64,000 nucleotides of DNA from NCBI GenBank assembly GCA_937890485.1, contig CALBXN010000010.1:1-64000 (forward strand), given 5' to 3'. Below the pieces are notes generated by a model, which ran no database searches, had not been told where the DNA came from, and worked only from the letters and a program-made list of their open reading frames with translations. Position 1 is the first letter of the stretch, and each line of letters starts with the position of its first letter. A program made the position numbers and the translations under genes. This stretch comes from an uncultured Treponema sp. GTDB lineage: Bacteria; Spirochaetota; Spirochaetia; Treponematales; Treponemataceae. This document shows positions 60,792-64,000 of this stretch, piece by piece.

Positions 60792-60839
60792 AGTCTATAT
60801 ATAGTGGTGCAGACACAAAATAACCACTATATATAGATA
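60792..60839. promoter_or_regulatory. NrdR-like tandem boxes / 14-bp inverted repeat
   Basis: CTATATATAGTGGT (60795-60808) and ACCACTATATATAG (60823-60836) form a perfect inverted repeat. Their TATATA cores are 32 bp apart, the NrdR spacing, and each fits the 16-base consensus at 12-13 positions. The same core lies at 18374. A TTGACA sits at 60787. Without a T run it is unlikely to be a terminator. Confidence 0.5.
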
Positions 60840-60901
60840 AAAATGAGTCAAAAACAGCCATGAAATAGGACTTTCATCGGGATTTTTGGAAAGGAGATTA
60901 T

Positions 60902-61126
60902 ATGAAATTTGTATTAGATAAGGACGATATTATTTGTCTACTTAAATCAAAAACTGTTCCCTATGAAAAAATAGACGAGTTTTCAAACAAAGAATGGGGA
61001 CATTTTATTGGCGGTTTTGATGATAGATGGGAATGGAATACTGCGAAATTAAGAGAACTTTCGGAAGAGCAACTGTTTTCTATTTATTATTTTTTGAAAA
61101 ATTATTGGAAACAGTATTTAGGATAA
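60902..61126 (+). CDS. Hypothetical protein (74 aa)
   Basis: GAAAGGAGATTAT precedes the ATG. A compact helical protein (LRELSEEQLFSIYYFLKNYW) with no known motif. Confidence 0.6.
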   Translation: MKFVLDKDDIICLLKSKTVPYEKIDEFSNKEWGHFIGGFDDRWEWNTAKLRELSEEQLFSIYYFLKNYWKQYLG

Positions 61127-61136
61127 GGAGAAATAT

Positions 61137-61436
61137 ATGTTAAGCAACGATGCAAATTACAATATGGATACTGTGTTAAACGAGATAAATCAGAAGAAAC
61201 TCTTGTTGGATGTCAAGGTTGAAACACAGTTAATCCTTCAACTATTGGTTGCCAAAGGTATTGTGACTAGAGAAGAAGTCTCTGAAATGAGAAACAAAGT
61301 AAAGAATAGTTCACAGTATAAGCCTTTATATGATTACTTTGAGCAAGCAGAACAGAAGGCAAATTATTATAAAGCTAATCCTGAACAACATTTAAAAGAT
61401 GTATTTGCTGCGAAGATGAATGGAAGTATTAAGTAG
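61137..61436 (+). CDS. Helical hypothetical protein (99 aa)
   Basis: AAGGAGAAATAT precedes the ATG. It contains VKVETQLILQLLVAKGIVTREEV, a common start of short phage proteins. Unknown function. Confidence 0.6.
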   Translation: MLSNDANYNMDTVLNEINQKKLLLDVKVETQLILQLLVAKGIVTREEVSEMRNKVKNSSQYKPLYDYFEQAEQKANYYKANPEQHLKDVFAAKMNGSIK

Positions 61437-61451
61437 AAGGAGAAGTAATAT

Positions 61452-61673
61452 ATGAAAGAAGGATGGTTGTGTCCAAGATGTGGAAGAATAAATGCACCAT
61501 TTACAATGTATTGTGATTGCAAAGAACATCATGACGATAATGCAAAAGTTGATTCTATTATAGATATAAGCGAATGTAAAAGAGGAAATCACGATTGGAA
61601 ATTAGACCTATATTCATCAGCAATAAAATATAGATGTAGTCGATGCGGAATAGTGAAATATGATACCTTATAG
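61452..61673 (+). CDS. Zinc-ribbon protein (73 aa)
   Basis: CPRCGRINA plus CDCKEH and CSRCGIVKYD give two metal sites. GAAGGAGAAGTAAT precedes the ATG. Unknown. Confidence 0.6.
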   Translation: MKEGWLCPRCGRINAPFTMYCDCKEHHDDNAKVDSIIDISECKRGNHDWKLDLYSSAIKYRCSRCGIVKYDTL

Positions 61674-61709
61674 AACAAGTCTTTTATTGACATAGATTTG
61701 GAGGTAAAA

Positions 61710-61865
61710 ATGGATAAAAACACAGAAATTAAAGAAATTGCACTAAATCCAAGGTTTTTGACAAATGGTGTCTATGAAAGCCTTAAAAATCAAGGGGTTT
61801 CAGTACGATGGATGAACGATGCAGAAATTAATGAAGGTGAGATGAAAATGGTGATTTACTGCTAA
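61710..61865 (+). CDS. Small hypothetical protein (51 aa)
   Basis: GGAGGTAAAA precedes the ATG. No known motif. Confidence 0.5.
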   Translation: MDKNTEIKEIALNPRFLTNGVYESLKNQGVSVRWMNDAEINEGEMKMVIYC

Positions 61866-61902
61866 AACACCATGAAATCACGGTTTCAAGGAGAAACAAT
61901 AA

Positions 61903-62100
61903 ATGAACATAGAAGAAAGATTATATAACTGCTTTAAAAAGATTTTCGATAAATATAACGGCAAGTTAAAAATTCCATTGGATTGTTCAGGAATTGTATA
62001 TGATACGGCTGGTCATGAATGCAGTGATGAATTTTTGAGTGAAATGTATCAGCGTTGGTTGAATGAAGGAAATCAAGACAAAGATGAAGCAAATGGTTAG
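61903..62100 (+). CDS. Hypothetical protein (65 aa)
   Basis: CAAGGAGAAACAATAA precedes the ATG. Short acidic protein. It overlaps the next small gene by 8 bases. Confidence 0.55.
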   Translation: MNIEERLYNCFKKIFDKYNGKLKIPLDCSGIVYDTAGHECSDEFLSEMYQRWLNEGNQDKDEANG

Positions 62101-62236
62101 AATTTTCGAAAACGATAATTTTGTTGTAGATTACGACAAAGAAAAGAAGAAGTACAGAGTAAGCACTTTTGAAAATAATCATTATTGTGACGAATGCGAG
62201 TTTGATGCTTACGAAGAAGATAAAGAAAACAACTAA
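62093..62236 (+). CDS. Small acidic protein (47 aa)
   Basis: Starts inside the end of the previous gene. The product (FVVDYDKEKKKYRV) looks like a small beta hairpin with an acidic CDECEFDAYEEDKE tail. Confidence 0.45.
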   Translation: MVRIFENDNFVVDYDKEKKKYRVSTFENNHYCDECEFDAYEEDKENN

Positions 62237-62253
62237 GAATGGAGAAGATAATT

Positions 62254-62418
62254 ATGAGCAACGAAACAGTAAAAAGATTTGATATCACAATTAAATTAAG
62301 AGGAGACAATGTATATGATTTATACATAAATGACAAGCATACTTCTTCTCGTGGTATCTGTGATGCGCTTTTAGATGATGCTAAAGTTGCAATTAAAAAA
62401 GAATTACTTGGAGAATAA
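62254..62418 (+). CDS. Small hypothetical protein (54 aa)
   Basis: ATG behind AATGGAGAAGATAATT. Beta-then-helix protein (FDITIKLRGDNVYDLYIN, then a C-terminal helix), unknown role. Confidence 0.5.
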   Translation: MSNETVKRFDITIKLRGDNVYDLYINDKHTSSRGICDALLDDAKVAIKKELLGE

Positions 62419-62421
62419 ATT

Positions 62422-62922
62422 ATGGATTTAATTGATAGAAATGAATTGATTAAAAAACTTACAGACAGGCATAGTAAGCATTATGTAAATTGGAAAGCAT
62501 TTGAAAATTACATGGGTGAAAGAAAAGTAATTCACCATACAGAAATGGATGAATGCAAGAAAATTATAGATATTATCGTAGAACAACCAACTGTCGAAGC
62601 TGTTCCAGTGGTGCATTTGGATGTAGAAAAATCTGAAATATTAGATACTTTAGATAAAATGCAGTTTTTCCTAGGACAAAGAGCAGGACGTGAATTATGG
62701 AATGACAAACCAGAAGATATTCAAGAGAAAGATTTAGAAAACTTTAACAGAGATATTCAAAAGATTAAAGAATATCTGTTTAATGTTAAACCTGTTAAAC
62801 GTGGAGAATGGCTCGGAGACAAATCGTGGAGAGAATGTTCAGAATGTGGAAACGTCGTTTCATCTTCCAAAACAACTAAGTTTTGTATTGAATGCGGTGC
62901 CGATATGCGAAAGAAGGTGTGA
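62422..62922 (+). CDS. DLIDR-type phage zinc-ribbon protein (166 aa)
   Basis: MDLIDRNELIKKL, EQPTVEAVPVVH and a C-terminal CSECGNVV...FCIECGADM ribbon match a very common family in Firmicutes phages and prophages with no assigned activity. It follows the previous gene after 3 bases. Confidence 0.7.
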   Translation: MDLIDRNELIKKLTDRHSKHYVNWKAFENYMGERKVIHHTEMDECKKIIDIIVEQPTVEAVPVVHLDVEKSEILDTLDKMQFFLGQRAGRELWNDKPEDIQEKDLENFNRDIQKIKEYLFNVKPVKRGEWLGDKSWRECSECGNVVSSSKTTKFCIECGADMRKKV

Positions 62923-62923
62923 T

Positions 62924-63055
62924 ATGACAAAAGAAGTGTGTGATGAATGTTACAAATGTCATTGGTATTGGTTAAATAATGATACAGGAAATGAATGTTT
63001 TGGATACAAAATGACTTGTATTGATTTTAATAGGAAGGTGGAAGTAAATGAGTAA
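62924..63055 (+). CDS. Small Cys-rich protein (43 aa)
   Basis: ATG 62924 follows AAGGTGTGAT. CDECYKCHWYW and two later cysteines suggest metal binding. A longer frame from 62783 is inside the previous gene and not credible. Confidence 0.55.
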   Translation: MTKEVCDECYKCHWYWLNNDTGNECFGYKMTCIDFNRKVEVNE

Positions 63056-63380
63056 TTTAAATACTTATTGCCCATTCTGTGGTGGCGAATTAACAATTAG
63101 AAAATGGATTGCATTTGATGGAGAGTCTTTTTCATTAAAATGTAACACTGATGGTTGTGTATTAAACGTTGATTCATTTAGAAACAAAGAAGAATTAATT
63201 AGAAAAGCAAATACTCGTAAACCAATGCAGAATATTATGAAAAAGTTAGAGGCAGAAGATTATAAAAAAGACGGTGGAGAATTATTTCTAAATCATAATC
63301 TTGAAGATTGTATTCCGTTGAGAAGAGTTTATGAAATCATAAAAGGAGAAAATGGATTATATGAAACTGAAACTATGTGA
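63048..63380 (+). CDS. Lar-like zinc-ribbon protein (110 aa)
   Basis: CPFCGGEL, then CNTDGC and a helix, fits Lar-like/restriction-alleviation ribbons and related phage proteins. AAGGTGGAAGTAA precedes the ATG. It overlaps both neighbours. Confidence 0.55.
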   Translation: MSNLNTYCPFCGGELTIRKWIAFDGESFSLKCNTDGCVLNVDSFRNKEELIRKANTRKPMQNIMKKLEAEDYKKDGGELFLNHNLEDCIPLRRVYEIIKGENGLYETETM

Positions 63381-63549
63381 TGCTATTGTAGTGGTTCAGA
63401 ATTTACAATCTGAAAAATTGACAGATGAAACAAAAGGTCTTGCAATCTTGAGAATATTAGAAGCAAATACGTTAAACTCAGTAACGAAAAATGACATGAA
63501 AAATATTATAAAATGGCTTTTTGAAAAGTGTTATGAGGTAAGAGAGTAA
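63352..63549 (+). CDS. Small helical protein (65 aa)
   Basis: AAAAGGAGAAA precedes ATG 63352, overlapping the previous gene by 29 bases. A second ATG at 63361 is possible. Unknown. Confidence 0.5.
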   Translation: MDYMKLKLCDAIVVVQNLQSEKLTDETKGLAILRILEANTLNSVTKNDMKNIIKWLFEKCYEVRE

Positions 63550-63812
63550 TGATAACACCTAATGAACAGATTTTAATATATGCCGTACGATATGCGCTTG
63601 GAAGAATGAGTTATATAGTTGGTGATGTCGCCAGATATGTAAAATCAAAAAACAACACATTGTCTAGTCAATGCAAAAACATTATCATTCGTGATATTGA
63701 AGAAAAAATGGAAAGATACCATTCAGTCGGACAAACATTAGGTATGGAATGTGATGAAAGAACTTGGGAAAATTTATTAAAACTTTTGAAATTTGAAAGG
63801 AGAAGTAAATGA
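63549..63812 (+). CDS. Helical hypothetical protein (87 aa)
   Basis: The ATG overlaps the previous stop by one base. The protein (ILIYAVRYALGRMSYIVGDV) is a known type of short phage protein without function. The ATGA at its end couples it to the next ORF. Confidence 0.6.
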   Translation: MITPNEQILIYAVRYALGRMSYIVGDVARYVKSKNNTLSSQCKNIIIRDIEEKMERYHSVGQTLGMECDERTWENLLKLLKFERRSK

Positions 63813-63904
63813 GTAAATGGAAAATGTGTTCAATTAAACATAGTGGCACTTGTGGAGAACGTGGAACAGAACGACAAGAACCATATTATTTAGAAAGAAA
63901 TTGA
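63809..63904 (+). CDS. Short ORF interrupted by TGA, part 1 (31 aa)
   Basis: ATG overlaps the previous stop (ATGA), with GAAAGGAGAAGTAA as SD. The frame ends in TGA at 63902 and continues immediately in the same frame from GTG 63905. Together they would form a 63-residue protein. Confidence 0.4.
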   Translation: MSKWKMCSIKHSGTCGERGTERQEPYYLERN

Positions 63905-64000
63905 GTGAAATCCCACTATGTCTTTAGCGTAGTGGATGAAAGCGAATATTATGAGAAAGAAAAGACAAAACAAAAATTATACTTCTGTCAATCACAGTAA
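63905..64000 (+). CDS. Short ORF, part 2 after in-frame TGA (31 aa)
   Basis: GTG directly follows the TGA of part 1 in the same frame and ends with TAA exactly at the window edge. Read-through, reinitiation or a recent stop mutation would each explain it; there is no independent SD. Confidence 0.35.
   Translation: MKSHYVFSVVDESEYYEKEKTKQKLYFCQSQ

Noticed and set aside
60795..60836. 14-bp inverted repeat as the RecD2 terminator
   Set aside because: No T run follows the stem, and the core sequence recurs at 18374 outside a terminator context.
1..64000. CRISPR array or cas operon (a Cas4-like gene is present)
   Set aside because: No regularly spaced direct repeats were seen, and the Cas4-like gene sits inside a replication operon.
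1..64000. Alternative genetic code with TGA or TAG reassigned
   Set aside because: All three stop codons end clear genes throughout; the in-frame TGA at 63902 is isolated.

Overview
This window looks like the early and middle (nucleic-acid metabolism) half of a large tailed phage of a low-GC Gram-positive host, probably an anaerobic clostridium or Lachnospiraceae-type bacterium. The signs are AT-rich DNA, GGAGG-type Shine-Dalgarno (SD) sequences, a Gram-positive LexA-type (SOS) box, NrdR-like tandem boxes, and more than 100 small, tightly packed genes. All but one lie on the + strand. There is no integrase, terminase, capsid or tail gene here, so lifestyle and virion type cannot be read from this stretch.

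Layout. 0-2.6 kb: small zinc-ribbon proteins and an Mrr-like nuclease. 2.7-4.6 kb: a regulatory island with a leftward HTH repressor facing a rightward MazF-like toxin across three palindromic operators, then an SOS-box promoter that runs straight into a terminator, then two tRNA genes (Gln-UUG and a CAU tRNA). 4.6-8.8 kb: an HTH protein, a sigma-like factor, a DUF262 protein and a ParB-like protein. 8.8-18 kb: small unknown genes, the first of three AP2/HNH paralogues, a 703-residue unknown, a SpoT/MESH1-like HD hydrolase and a GIY-YIG nuclease. 18.1-18.5 kb: a 441-base structured non-coding region. 18.5-20.8 kb: a DNA-modification operon (Mom-like protein, Dam-type methylase, second methylase). 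24.4-29.7 kb: a calcium-type P-ATPase, three TerD proteins, a PspA-like coiled-coil membrane protein and a 30-residue membrane peptide, behind their own promoter. 29.8-43.2 kb: AP2/HNH paralogues, an ATP-dependent DNA ligase and many small accessory genes, including a lipoprotein and a receiver-like protein. 43.4-47.2 kb: a second GIY-YIG nuclease and a LemA/membrane cluster. 47.4-60.8 kb: the replication-recombination operon (SSB-like, Sak4-like ATPase, DnaB, DnaG-like primase, Cas4/RecB-like nuclease, HD/ExoX-C protein, PolIII alpha, RecD2). 60.8-64 kb: more small genes.

How it works together. The phage brings a nearly complete replisome plus DNA modification, and it probably changes host signalling ((p)ppGpp, sigma) and membrane or ion physiology (Ter/ATPase/PspA; LemA). 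Three features look least described: the Ter-ATPase-PspA module, the structured RNA and regulated leaders around the modification operon, and apparent AUU/AUA start codons behind strong SD sequences at about eight genes. A short AT-rich element also recurs just upstream of roughly thirty genes.

Everything here comes from reading the sequence and the translated frames; no database search or folding program was run.
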